A stretch of DNA of 64,000 nucleotides, from the NCBI GenBank assembly GCA_977006965.1, contig OZ345385.1, positions 992,001 through 1,056,000 of the forward strand. The letters run 5' to 3'. This stretch comes from Phymatolithon calcareum. Lineage: Eukaryota > Rhodophyta > Florideophyceae > Hapalidiales. Both the position numbers and the translations under genes were made by a program. Below, one piece after another: positions 54,779 through 64,000 of this stretch. The notes beneath the pieces were generated by a model. That model had not been told where the DNA came from and did not search any database. It saw nothing but the letters and a program-made list of their open reading frames with translations. Numbering within the stretch: the first letter of the stretch is position 1; every line of letters starts with the position of its first letter.

Positions 54779-55632
54779 TCAGCCCAAATTTGCAGTGCAG
54801 AGGCACAAGCAAAATAGCACTGCACAGTTTTCATCAATTAGCACTACCCAGAAATGTCCTAATAGGGCAAGATAGAAGTTTGCGACGACACAAAACATGT
54901 GGAGCCATTGAGAGATGCCATGTAACCCATTTGGCTCTAAATTTAGGTGGCTTTGCTCGGCCTCGGTTTCCTCTGATAGTTCTGGCGAATATAGTGCTGG
55001 CGAGAGGACAGGACTTCGGACAAGAAATATGGAGGTTGACCTCGTGCGTGAGAGTGCAGAGCCTACAGCCGAGAACCGTGTGATGATATCGCTGGAAGTG
55101 ATGGTATAGACCGGGAAATGCCAAACAGTGCACTTTACGAAGCTCTCCGAGGGCAAGCGCCTGGTGCGCAAGGCAGTGTCTACTCTCGTCTTGAACTCAT
55201 CAATCGCCTCCCACTTCAAACTCGGAACAGAGCTCAAATGCGCACGTACAAGCCTTCGGAATTCATTCTTCAACCGCTGTTCATGCTTCCTTTGTCGCAC
55301 ACCACCACCACGCATCAACCTACGCATTTCCTGATTCATCCTTCTCGTCATCTATCCCTCACCTCTTGTCTTGCTCTTAAAAACGAAGGCTTGTTCCACA
55401 ACTCACCACAAAACAGCGGCTTCCCCTCCTCAACCAAATCATCCACTCGAAACGGGTGCTGTGTTGACCTCGACACTCCATCGTCGCTGAACGAAAAGTT
55501 TCCGTTCGGCACCGCAAAGAAAATAGTGCGCCAATTCGTCGCCATAGCACGCTCCCTGAAATAGCGATCATTCCAAACCACACTCGCATAAATATGCTCA
55601 TCTGCCGCATCAGAAAATGAAAACACTGGCAA
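54779..55632 (-). CDS. Two overlapping unrecognised ORFs, perhaps one broken gene
   Basis: Minus frame 55632-55348 (94 codons; SVVWNDRYFRERAMATNWRT, LVEEGKPLFCGELWNKPSFL) ends in an ATGA overlap with frame 55351-54779 (190 codons; RRLMRGGGVRQRKHEQRLKN and then FRRLVRAHLSSVP). The first looks like real protein, with a balanced composition and several Trp. The second is basic at first, then unconvincing. The overlap suggests one coding region with a frameshift near 55350. Not identified. The plus-strand ORF at 55597-55939 lies beside its start. Confidence 0.3.
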
Positions 55633-55939
55633 GAACTACCGCACACGCGCATCAAGTACGAGAGTGGAGGAATTGCTCCGGACGAGACCTGGTACAATTC
55701 CGGACGAAGTTGCTGCCGGCGTCAATGACATTCTTCAGTCCGTTCGCGACACGCTCAGCCGTTCGAACTCAACCGTGGAGAAAGTTTGCTCGAAGGCGTT
55801 CCCGGGGGCCGCCAGTGGCTCAAGGGCTAAAGTCGGGTACATGATTCGTCGAACATTCCGCGCCAAAACCATAAGCAGCACTATGAATGATCTCCAAGCG
55901 CATTGGTCCATGTGTCGTAAATCAGTTGGCTCTGCATAG
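55597..55939 (+). CDS. Helical N-terminal-type domain ORF
   Basis: An open frame on the plus strand with VEELLRTRPGTIPDEVAAGV, NDILQSVRDTLSRSNSTVEK, VCSKAF and GYMIRRTFRAKTISSTMNDL, ending MCRKSVGSA-stop. It has no clear ATG in frame. A helical bundle ending in R..F(R/K)xKxI...(M/L)xxL recalls the N-terminal domains placed before NACHT/NB-ARC or repeat domains in STAND proteins, but I cannot prove that. It lies about 300 bp upstream of the Sel1 array and may have been its N-terminal part. Confidence 0.35.
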
Positions 55940-56240
55940 TAAATAGATTGGCGCAGTGTACACTGCCACACCTCACAACAATTCGAGCGCACACGTCCCC
56001 GAGAGCCCCCAAGATTATACGTTCGGTCTCAGCGAAGCCAAGCAGTTACTGCTTGCTCGCTGCTCCGAACTACAGTCCCTGTCCCGATACACACCGCCAA
56101 GGTCGTCCTCATTCCACGGTCGTGCTCCAAACGTCCGCAGTGAACTAACGCCTCTCTGTTCCTGCATTACAAGGTATCCACACTTTTCTTTTCTGGGAAA
56201 CCCAACGAAACTCCCGAGCAAAACCTTCTTCGTTCACTTC

Positions 56241-57937
56241 AATGAATCTTAATACAGCGGCGGGGTCTAATGCGGATGACCATTTCCAGATGTATCTGGA
56301 TTCCCATGCGGTCCAAGAAAGCGCTCGGCTTGTTGCTGCAGTACGGAGCAAAAGGCGTACCGGCTGATCCTCTTCGTGCTGCAGGATTGTACACCCGCGC
56401 CATCGAGGAAGGCGGGCATCCAGATGCACTGTACAATCTGGGATCATTGTTGCATCACGGAGCAGAGGGCGTACCGGCAGATTGTCATCGAGCCAAGGGG
56501 CTGTACACCCGGGCTATCAATGAAGGATCTCATGTAAAGGCCATGGTCAAGTTGGGTCTTTTGGTGGAAACCGGCGCAGATGGCATTCCACCAGATCTCC
56601 CTCAAGCACCACGACTGTACGCACGAGCAGTTGAGGAAGGCGCAGACTTGAATGCAATGAACAACTTCGGGCGGTTGATTCAGGATGGCGTAGAAGGCGT
56701 TCCGGCAGATCCACCTCGTGCACTACAGCTCTACACTCGGGCGGTAACTGAGGGCAATCATCTTCGTGCCATGGGCAATGTTGAGAAAATGCTTCTTGTT
56801 GGAGCAAATGGTGTGCCGGAAGATGCTCCAGATCACAAAGCAACTGTATAATCTGGCACTACTTCTGGAAGATGGCGATGTGGGCGTACCCGCAGATCCG
56901 ATTCGCGCAGTGGAGCTGTATTCCAGAGCAATTGGCGAGTTCGGAGACGTCGATGCGATGCACAACCTAGGAGTAATATTGCAGAACGGCCGAGACGGCG
57001 TTTTGGCAGATCCCCCGCGTGCTGCCCAACTCTACGCCAGAGCGATATCTGAAGGAAACTATCTAAAATCCAAGGTCAATCTTGCACTGATGCTGCAAGA
57101 CGGCGCGGATGGCGTTCCTGCTGACGCTCCCCGCGCAGTACAGCTGTATACTCAAGCAATTGACGATGCGTGCGATACCGATGCACTGAATTTTTTGGCA
57201 ACGCTTCTTGAAGACGGCGCTGAGGGGGTCTCTGTTGGCCCTCTCCGCGCCGTGATGAACAGACTTGGGCTTATGTTGAATAACGGTGAGACGACGTTCC
57301 GGCAGATCCAGTTCGCGCCATGGAGCTGTATACCCGTGCTATCAACGAGGGTAGACATATATTAGCCATGGTCAATTTAGGTCTCATGTTGGAAGAAGGC
57401 GCTGACGGTATTCCAGCAAACGCTCATCGTGCAGCTCAACTATACATGCAAGCAATTGAGGAAGGCGAAAACGTTCAGGCCATGAAGAATCTGGGATGGA
57501 TGTTGCTTAAAGGTCGCGAAGGCCTTCCCGCAGACCCGCCTCGTGCTGCACAGCTCTATAACAGGGCTATCAACGAGGGCAGACATATAAACGCAATGGT
57601 CAATCTTGGATTCCTGTTAGAATATGGAGCAGAGGGAGTTTCGGCAGACCCTCCTCGTGCAGCTCAACTATACGAGCAAGCAATCGAAGAAGGCGAAAGT
57701 GTTGAAGCGATGAAGAATCTGGGATGGATGTTGCATGACGGTAGCGAAGGCGTTCCCGCAGACCCGCCTCGTGCCGAACAGCTCTATAACCGGGCTATCA
57801 GCGAGGGCAGATACATAAGCGCCATGGTCAATCCTATATCTCGTGGCCCAGATTCACTTCGTCAAAGTTTTCATTGGTCCTTGTTTTTGCCGCTCGCCAC
57901 TTTGTACACGACACGCGTCCTCCAACCTTTGTCATAG
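56241..57937 (+). pseudogene. Sel1-like repeat protein, disrupted
   Basis: Sel1 repeats are TPR-like helical hairpins that act as scaffolds. About fourteen units of 36 residues follow the pattern AMxNLGxLLxxGAEGVPADP followed by PRAAxLYxRAIxEG, for example GVPADPPRALQLYTRAVTEG and GLPADPPRAAQLYNRAINEG. The array is split over three frames: 56270-56851, 56766-57365 and 57320-57937. The shifts are near 56850 and 57290, with a deletion inside the unit at about 57235. An upstream ATG at 56241 opens a short different frame. The last frame runs past the repeats (ISRGPDSLRQSFHW) into unrelated sequence, so the end is also lost. Unit-to-unit DNA identity is high enough to suggest growth by unequal exchange. 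Confidence 0.82.
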
Positions 57938-58289
57938 TGCGCGCTTCTAGAGCGCTGCGGTCTGCACCTGCATCGCCCGTTTGCTACTAGAAACTGCGCC
58001 TCCGAAGGGTAGTTCAGAACGCGCTCGTCCGTCCAGCGAAGGGCCCCACTTCCGTATCTCAACTACAGATATCGTCTTATTCTCACACCGTGCACCTTCC
58101 CCGTCGCCGTCAACCCACAATATTGCGCCATCCCGGACGCCGCAGACGTTTCAGCTTTTGCGGAATCCAGCTTCCAAGACGGTGCAGCAATTTAACCTCG
58201 TTACGCAAGGGCACGGAAAGGGATAGCACGTGCAGCACGCCGGGAACCCCTGCGCTCTGCGCAACCCTAGGGAAGTTTTGGAAAAGTGC
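57938..58289 (+). promoter_or_regulatory. Upstream region of PP2A B55
   Basis: No separate gene recognised. The B55 frame is open upstream to 58230, but without an ATG before 58290. The promoter is expected here; no element stands out. Confidence 0.3.
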
Positions 58290-60089
58290 ATGGGGCGTTC
58301 GAGGCCATCGTCCTCGTCCGAAAACTCTCTCTACGATGATGCCTTGGATGCCGGACGTTCAATAGGGTCCTCTTCCTCGGGCGACCGTCGCTCCGAACAT
58401 GCGCACCCGGCGCGATATGCATTTGCCCAAGCCTTTGGCGAACGTGCTGGAGACCTCGCTAATCATTTTGACTTTTATGATGCAGACATGATTTCGTCCG
58501 TTCGATTCAACCCGGCAGCTGATATGGTGGCAACCGGCGACAAAGGCGGTCGTATTGTCATTCTTAGGCGTGTCGATTCCGGCTCCAGTAGCAGACGAAG
58601 ACGACGGACGGGTACTCATTTGAACTTACACCCTGGCAAACGCGACGATGATTTTATGGAACAAGATGCCTATGGGCATAGTGGAGCCGCTTGCACCGGT
58701 AGGGAACCACCCGAATTCCAGTTTTGGACGCAGTTTCAAAGCCATGAACTCGAGTTTGACTACTTGAAGAGTATGGAAATCGAGGAGATGATTAATGAAA
58801 TCCGGTGGTGCAGGGAAGCAAATGGGGCTCAACGATTACTCGCTGCAAACGACAAAGTAATCAAATTATGGCGTGTGTGCGAGAAAGATATCAAGGAGGT
58901 ACTGTCGATGATGCCAAGCGGTATGAGGACACAACCGCTATCAAGGCGTATTTCAACTACAAGCAGTGCTACCTGCAGCGCCAATAGCCCGTGGGGGTTT
59001 GGGAAATGCATGCCACCCTCTATCCAGCAGTATCTGGATGATCGCAGCAACAGGCGTGAACCAGTGCCAATTATGTCTATTGCTTCCCCACAATTTTCTC
59101 AATCTCAGCCGAAGAAACCTTCCATTATCATGCCATCATTCCATGAATTGCGATCAAAGTACAAAGGAATGGATGCATCCGGTTTGGCAATACCCAAGGT
59201 TTCAACGCGTAACAAAGTCATTTCAGCGGCACCACGAAGAGTGTTCTCCAACACTCACGCATATCACATTAACTCGGTGTCGTTGAGTTCGGACGAGGAA
59301 ACTTTTCTCTCTGCGGATGACTTGCGTGTCAATGTTTGGAACCTGCACATTGGACAGGGCAATGGTTTCAACATTGTTAATATGAAGCCAAGGAAGATGG
59401 AGGATTTGACAGAGGTTATTACGTGTGCGGAATTTCATCCGGAGCACTGTCACATCTTTATGCATTCAAACTCGCTTGGCACTATAAAACTGTGCGACTT
59501 GCGACAGAACGCATTGTGCGATAACTCGTCGAAAGTTTTCGAAGAACCGCATGCTCGGGCAGCTCGGTCGTCATTCTTCTCGGAGATCGTCTCGTCGGTA
59601 TCAGATTGCAAATTCTCATTCGACGGTCGATATATACTAACTCGTGATTATATGAATCTTCGATTATGGGATGTCAACATGGAGCGTGAGCCACTTCTCA
59701 TTGTACCCGTACACGAATATCTGCGTCCAAGGCTAGGGGACTTGTACGAGAACAATTGCCTGTTCGACAAGTTCCAATGCGCCTTCTCGCACGATGGAGG
59801 GTCGCTGCTGACAGGTAGTTATAATTCTTTGTTCCAGTCGTATTCGGCGTTCGACGGTGTCGGAACTGCGGTTGAGGCGACGGTGGACTTCGTGTCTGGA
59901 CTTTCATGTCCGGCCCAATTGTATTCGAATGGCATTTCGCCAACCACCATCCGTGTGGGGGATCGGATATCGGCGGCGCGTTTGTGCGATCCTAGCAGGT
60001 GCATCAAACGCTTGGACGCGGCTAGTGCTGAACCTCTCGCGGCTGTGGCGGCTGGTCCTGCATTGTATATTTACTATGTGCCCACATAG
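58290..60089 (+). CDS. PPP2R2: Protein phosphatase 2A regulatory subunit B (B55/PR55), 599 aa
   Basis: Substrate-binding subunit of the PP2A holoenzyme; a seven-bladed WD propeller that docks on the scaffold A subunit and steers the catalytic subunit. The frame is intact. I chose the ATG at 58290 as the first in frame. Diagnostic stretches are MVATGDKGGRIVIL, FQSHELEFDYLKSMEIEEMI, NDKVIKLWRV, RRVFSNTHAYHINSVSLSSD, FLSADDLRVNVWNL and EVITCAEFHPEHC. Others are IKLCDLRQNALCD, FFSEIVSSVSDCKFSFDGRY, LTRDYMNLRLWDVNMEREPL, HEYLRPRLGDLYENNCLFDK and LLTGSYNSLFQSY. The typical family length is about 450. The extra residues are a Ser-rich N-terminus of about 60 and an insertion between blades 2 and 3 (PSGMRTQPLSRRIST onward, about 100 residues). 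Its intact state shows that this end of the window is ordinary gene space. Confidence 0.95.
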   Translation: MGRSRPSSSSENSLYDDALDAGRSIGSSSSGDRRSEHAHPARYAFAQAFGERAGDLANHFDFYDADMISSVRFNPAADMVATGDKGGRIVILRRVDSGSSSRRRRRTGTHLNLHPGKRDDDFMEQDAYGHSGAACTGREPPEFQFWTQFQSHELEFDYLKSMEIEEMINEIRWCREANGAQRLLAANDKVIKLWRVCEKDIKEVLSMMPSGMRTQPLSRRISTTSSATCSANSPWGFGKCMPPSIQQYLDDRSNRREPVPIMSIASPQFSQSQPKKPSIIMPSFHELRSKYKGMDASGLAIPKVSTRNKVISAAPRRVFSNTHAYHINSVSLSSDEETFLSADDLRVNVWNLHIGQGNGFNIVNMKPRKMEDLTEVITCAEFHPEHCHIFMHSNSLGTIKLCDLRQNALCDNSSKVFEEPHARAARSSFFSEIVSSVSDCKFSFDGRYILTRDYMNLRLWDVNMEREPLLIVPVHEYLRPRLGDLYENNCLFDKFQCAFSHDGGSLLTGSYNSLFQSYSAFDGVGTAVEATVDFVSGLSCPAQLYSNGISPTTIRVGDRISAARLCDPSRCIKRLDAASAEPLAAVAAGPALYIYYVPT

Positions 60090-60543
60090 ATTGCAATTGA
60101 GATGGAGGTTAGCATTTGTTTTTTGCCGTGCGTTTTTTGCGCCAGTGCCCTCTTCCGGAGTCCGTATTCCACCTTCTCGCTCCCGCGAGTGCATGTGCGT
60201 TGATTCTCGCTAGGCGTTTCTACTTTGTCTGTATCCAGTGCTTAATCGCGGTAAGTGCAAGCCCGATGTGCTCTGCTGATATACATCTTTGTGCGCCGTG
60301 GATGGCGATTGTCGTTTGCGCACGAAGTGCCGGTCAGATAGATGTGGACAGAAAGTTCACGGTCGTTGACATTACGATACGGAAGCGATATTCACCACCT
60401 GCAGCGAACAGCTGTAATCTTCTCCAAGGGTGAACCGAAAAATACGAAGGCCACTGTACAGCCCTTGTGCAATTCATTGTCGAAATAATAAACCAAATAT
60501 TCATTCATTCAGTCTACGTTTTCCCATAAGAAGGGCTATGCAA
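60090..60543. other. Gap downstream of PP2A B55
   Basis: Likely 3' UTR and intergenic sequence; AATAAACCAAAT at 60485 could serve in polyadenylation. A plus frame at 60116-60433 is not convincing. Confidence 0.35.
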
Positions 60544-61077
60544 CTATTTGATCTGGATTTCTACTGGGGCCTTCCTGGAACACAAAATAAGACTGTTATT
60601 CCCACAGCGGAAGTGGGTTGGAAGTTTCTTGGATGGAATCCTACAGCGGGTGTGGCTAATTATGGGATTTTTTCCTGTGGTTCTTGTATCTTCGGCGGAG
60701 CGTAATATCCAGTGCTGAGCTTTTGGATTGTTAAATTTATGCAAGATCAGCATTTGTTTAAACCACGTGATGTACATCATGGATTCAGCTAGGTGTGTTC
60801 CAGTCCTACCAAACCCCATCTTCAATTCCAGCCGGTGCGTTGAGGGTGATAATATCCAGTCCAGCACCGTGTTTGAACTGTCGATCGTGAGCAGGAAATC
60901 CTCAATTTTGGGTATCTTTGGCATTTTGTCGAGATAAAAATCATTTCTCCTCTGCCAAAAAAAGTTGATGCGCATTCTGCGCAGACCCATGCATTTACCT
61001 TTGCTCGATAGAATCGACGAACAGACCCCGGGGTGTCCGTTTCCGACAATTAGCGGATAAGGCATCGAGAACAGCAA
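60544..61077 (-). CDS. Hypothetical ORF, 177 aa
   Basis: An open minus-strand frame with plausible protein character (RINFFWQRRNDFYLDKMPKI, EDFLLTIDSSNTVLDWILSP) and no recognised family. The last 50 codons look less protein-like, so the true end may be earlier. No signal peptide or membrane helix. It may belong with the broken secreted-protein gene upstream on the same strand, but no common motif links them. Confidence 0.35.
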   Translation of the reverse strand: MLFSMPYPLIVGNGHPGVCSSILSSKGKCMGLRRMRINFFWQRRNDFYLDKMPKIPKIEDFLLTIDSSNTVLDWILSPSTHRLELKMGFGRTGTHLAESMMYITWFKQMLILHKFNNPKAQHWILRSAEDTRTTGKNPIISHTRCRIPSKKLPTHFRCGNNSLILCSRKAPVEIQIK

Positions 61078-61537
61078 CCGGTGATATCAACGGTGGCATG
61101 GCTTGCTAGAGCTCCAGTATTGTGTACAACAGAAGATGCATATATTCTTCAAAAGTGACAGTATCATATCTCAGCGGGGTACTCTGCGATCAGTTGATGA
61201 GCCAGATGTTCTAAAATTTTGGGTATCACAGAAATCTTCGTATGGTGTCTAGTAGCGATAGTGTGATAAAGTAGAAAGTGTATGTCATCTAGCTTCGCGT
61301 TACCTCTATCGATAGTTGTCTTTGAAGTAAATAGAACAAAGCTGGAAGCTAAATAGACTTTGATACTTGATAGATTTCGAAGACGCCCATAGTTGATCCC
61401 CAGACTTGCTCTCCGTACGCAGAGTAGCCCTCAACTAATGCATTAAAGAAATAGTTCGTAATCTCAGGTGCCGATGTTGCGTAAGATATCCCCTGAGGGT
61501 GCTTTTACATGATTTCGGAGCCGAGGAGCCCTTGAAC

Positions 61538-61906
61538 CTAACGCGCGCAAGATATACATCGCAACCCGAGAGGCTGCTGTGCGCAACGTTGTAGATTATA
61601 AAACTTCCAGCTTTTCCCTCCAATAAATGCAGTGCTGTTACGCAGAGCGTAAATTGAGATGACAAGAAGACTATCATTGTAATGAAAATGATAGATGCGT
61701 TGGCGGAACGGAATATATAGCCTCTTCGCAATTGCTTGCTCGGCATAAAACCATTGCCAAATTTGAATAATGGGCATGCGAATGTCGGCAAATCCGGGAC
61801 TGCTTTGGACTTGTACTCTGAGCTAATCACGGGGAGAATTGACAGCACTCGCTGTTGCGAAAACAGCAAAAAAACACAGAAACACTAAGGCGCGAAATGA
61901 AAACAT
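61538..61906 (-). pseudogene. Secreted-protein gene fragment, in-frame stop
   Basis: From the ATG at 61906 the minus strand encodes a textbook signal peptide (MFSFRALVFLCFFAVFATAS) and a likely cleavage after ASA. It then reads NSPRD, TAG at 61823-61825, and the same frame continues with RMPIIQIWQWFYAEQAIAKR and IYHFHYNDSLLVISIYALRN to a stop at 61538. The family is not recognised. One C-to-T change (CAG to TAG) would explain the stop. The longer 144-codon frame 61435-61869 in another frame is judged a shadow. Confidence 0.4.
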
Positions 61907-64000
61907 GATTGTGAACGAGCGTAGCGTAGGCAGGGGTCCGGTGTCTCGCGAAGTCACATCATGCACATGAGTACTGTAGCGAATACAAGTCCTTTAGATG
62001 AGGCAGAAATAAGAAGTACCTGTTTGATCTCAAGAACTGTTGTCGACATTGGTCCGTAAAACGAGTTTTGCTCAGAAATGTGTACTGAAATCCGGACTGA
62101 ATCTGGAGATAGCTGACTGGATAGGGTACATTTCTTGGGATCCTACTTCTTCATGTTAGGTTAAGGACGATCCTGGTCCTCTAAGCACTGAAAATCGAAA
62201 AGCCCTCTTTTGGATTCAAGAGCTCTTTTTTCAATAGAACAAAGCTACTATTACAGATCAGGATTCAAGGCACAAAATGGAGACGTTCGGAGAACTTTAC
62301 ATTCAAATTTCCTGGCAGCAAATCTTCATTTTTCGGCCTTCAAATGAATGTCCCGTTTTGGTAAACTTGCTTTGGAATAGCAATTGATTGCGTCTTAATC
62401 GCTTACATCTTTTTCAGCCGCTCGAGCGGGGGAGTTTGAGTTCCATATCAGCATTATATCAGATATGGTTACTCACTTCAATGACTCACACATAGCATTT
62501 TTGCCGATTGGATGACTTTCAATAGTCATATGAGTCCGCGCTCTCTCTAACTAAAAGACAGAGTTGAAAATGAGAATCAAACACCGCGGCTTTGTTTAAA
62601 GCTAACCGGATCTCGATTACATAGAAGTAAAAGGCTTCAAACTGAAACATTCAATCGTTAATTTTCGCTCATGTTAGCGCTGTGCACAGTATTATTGTGA
62701 TCAGAAACTTTGACTGGCACCGCAGCGCTACAAAAGTCATTAGCCGGAGTTGAGATTGGGCAGTGCAAGTAAACTTGGGGCTTGTGCCATTTGAGTATTA
62801 TCTATTTAATTCTAGAACTATGCCATGAAACGTTACGGATTAGTCGGAACGCAGGCAACAAGAAAGGAAATCAACGCAAAAGACGAAACCGTTGCCGCCA
62901 GATCTATACGACACCGCCTGGCGTTCACCAAGCACCAGTTGATTTTAAAGTCTCATTACAGAGAGAAAAAAATCGTGCCAGATTTTGGCACAAATTTTTC
63001 TTCCGCTCACACCCTTTCACCACATGTGCAATAGTCCACATGATCATGTTTCTCATTTCATCTTCCGGTTGCATAGCCCTAAAATCGACGAGCGCACACA
63101 GTCCCTTCCGCAGCAATTTACAGAAGAACCATGTCTTCGCCACACCGCGCTAATGCCAAGCTCTCTTTCATTCAGCCACACAAACAGGAGACCGAAACGC
63201 AGTCAACTGCAGAAAATAATCCAGCACTGTGAGTGCGTGACAGTGGCTGGAGCTCTCCTTTCGCCGGTCTATCACGTTCCAGGCTCACCGGACAAAGCGT
63301 AGTCAGGACATCCGTACTTTCCCAAGCGCTTTTGGAACCGAATAAAGGCCCCGGGTTCGCCAGGTAATGTGTCCAGCAATTCTGCGGTTGAACATGTGCG
63401 CCGCGCTACACGCAAAATGTATCCTCTGCGTCCGATCGTGCCGCACCAGGACCGAAAGTCCCCAGTGCGCCGTGAAGACAGCCTTGCGAGTCGGCTGCGC
63501 TACTCTGCGGACGGGGCTATTTACGTCTCTAAATGAGAGTAATAGACTGACAATACGAGGGAGAACCAGAAATAAAAATTAAAGCCGATTTTGGAGCACG
63601 AAAAAATGCGAGGCGAATGTGCAACTCGTGGCGCCAGCCGTTAGCGTCGGATGCGTGACGTCGTCAGCGGTCGCCGAAGTAAGATTCGTAGGGCGGGAAG
63701 CAAAAATGCCGCAAATCAAGAGATCCCAACCCAAGAAAGAGATGCACCATTCGAAGGAAGACAGCGCCAGATAACAAATTTACAGTTTCAAATTTCGTTT
63801 CAGTCATGTCGAAAGGATCCTCCCGTTATTGAATCTCCAGAAACAATCACCCACCTTATGAAATTAAACCGTCCCATCCGCCGGTTCAGACTTCGACTTA
63901 CTCAACGGACACAACGGCACCGCTGCCTTTCGCAATCAATCGCGCACCCGAGCTGCTTGAAATCGACGCTGGCAAATCACCATTGCAGCCGGCTTCCCCC
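61907..64000. other. Right-hand gap, nothing confidently recognised
   Basis: AT-rich to about 62800, then mixed. Minus frame 62925-63143 (LRKGLCALVDFRAMQPEDEM) and plus frame 62782-63153 oppose each other, and neither is identified. From 63880 an open frame runs off the right edge and may be the start of a gene outside the window. Confidence 0.35.

Noticed and set aside
61435-61869. 144-codon minus-strand frame
   Set aside because: The signal-peptide-bearing frame that overlaps it looks more like protein; this one is probably its shadow.

Overview
The window reads as nuclear DNA of an intron-poor red alga. It carries a phycobilin lyase of the CpcS/CpeS family with a plastid-type leader, next to a leader-bearing bacterial-type valyl-tRNA synthetase. 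It also carries plainly eukaryotic sequences: PP2A B55, a bZIP factor, a CENP-A-like histone H3, JmjC, NB-ARC and RCC1 fragments, tRNA-derived SINEs and LINEs. The red-algal assignment is an inference from these families; no rRNA or plastid marker is present to confirm it.

Layout. 0-7.7 kb: the end of an unrecognised ORF, a decayed TBC (Rab-GAP)-like gene, a broken valyl-tRNA synthetase, a CpcS/CpeS lyase with one frameshift, and a broken ascorbate peroxidase. 7.7-16.3 kb: almost no coding signal, but hairpins, short tandem repeats, a hAT-type MITE with target duplication and a 768-bp fold-back element. 16.4-24.5 kb: gene fragments (JMJD7-like; an RCC1, NB-ARC and RecQ patchwork), retrotransposon debris, one SINE and an intact 206-aa repeat protein. 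27.0-30.5 kb: a decayed ankyrin-repeat gene ending in a RING-H2 finger. 31.0-31.8 kb: a SANT/Myb-like coding fragment split by a SINE. 32.9-40.7 kb: a Mutator-like element with terminal inverted repeats of about 1.3 kb, a decayed MULE transposase, a CENP-A-like histone sequence and a J-domain sequence. 41-52.6 kb: nested, truncated LINEs. 53-60.1 kb: the two best-preserved host genes (an atypical bZIP protein and PP2A B55) around a broken Sel1-repeat array. 60.1-64 kb: little that can be recognised.

The clearest working genes are the bZIP gene (52991-54346) and PP2A B55 (58290-60089); the 206-aa ORF at 22851-23471 is also open. Most other host-like genes carry in-frame stops or frameshifts, often where a conserved Trp, Gln or Arg codon is expected. 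Several frameshifts lie in G runs, so sequencing error must be excluded for those, but not for the stop substitutions. I did not find a convincing new defence or biosynthetic system. The most unusual structures are the MULE that encloses a CENP-A-like histone and a J-domain sequence, the RCC1/NB-ARC/RecQ patchwork, and the SINE whose flanks rejoin in frame as a SANT-like coding sequence.
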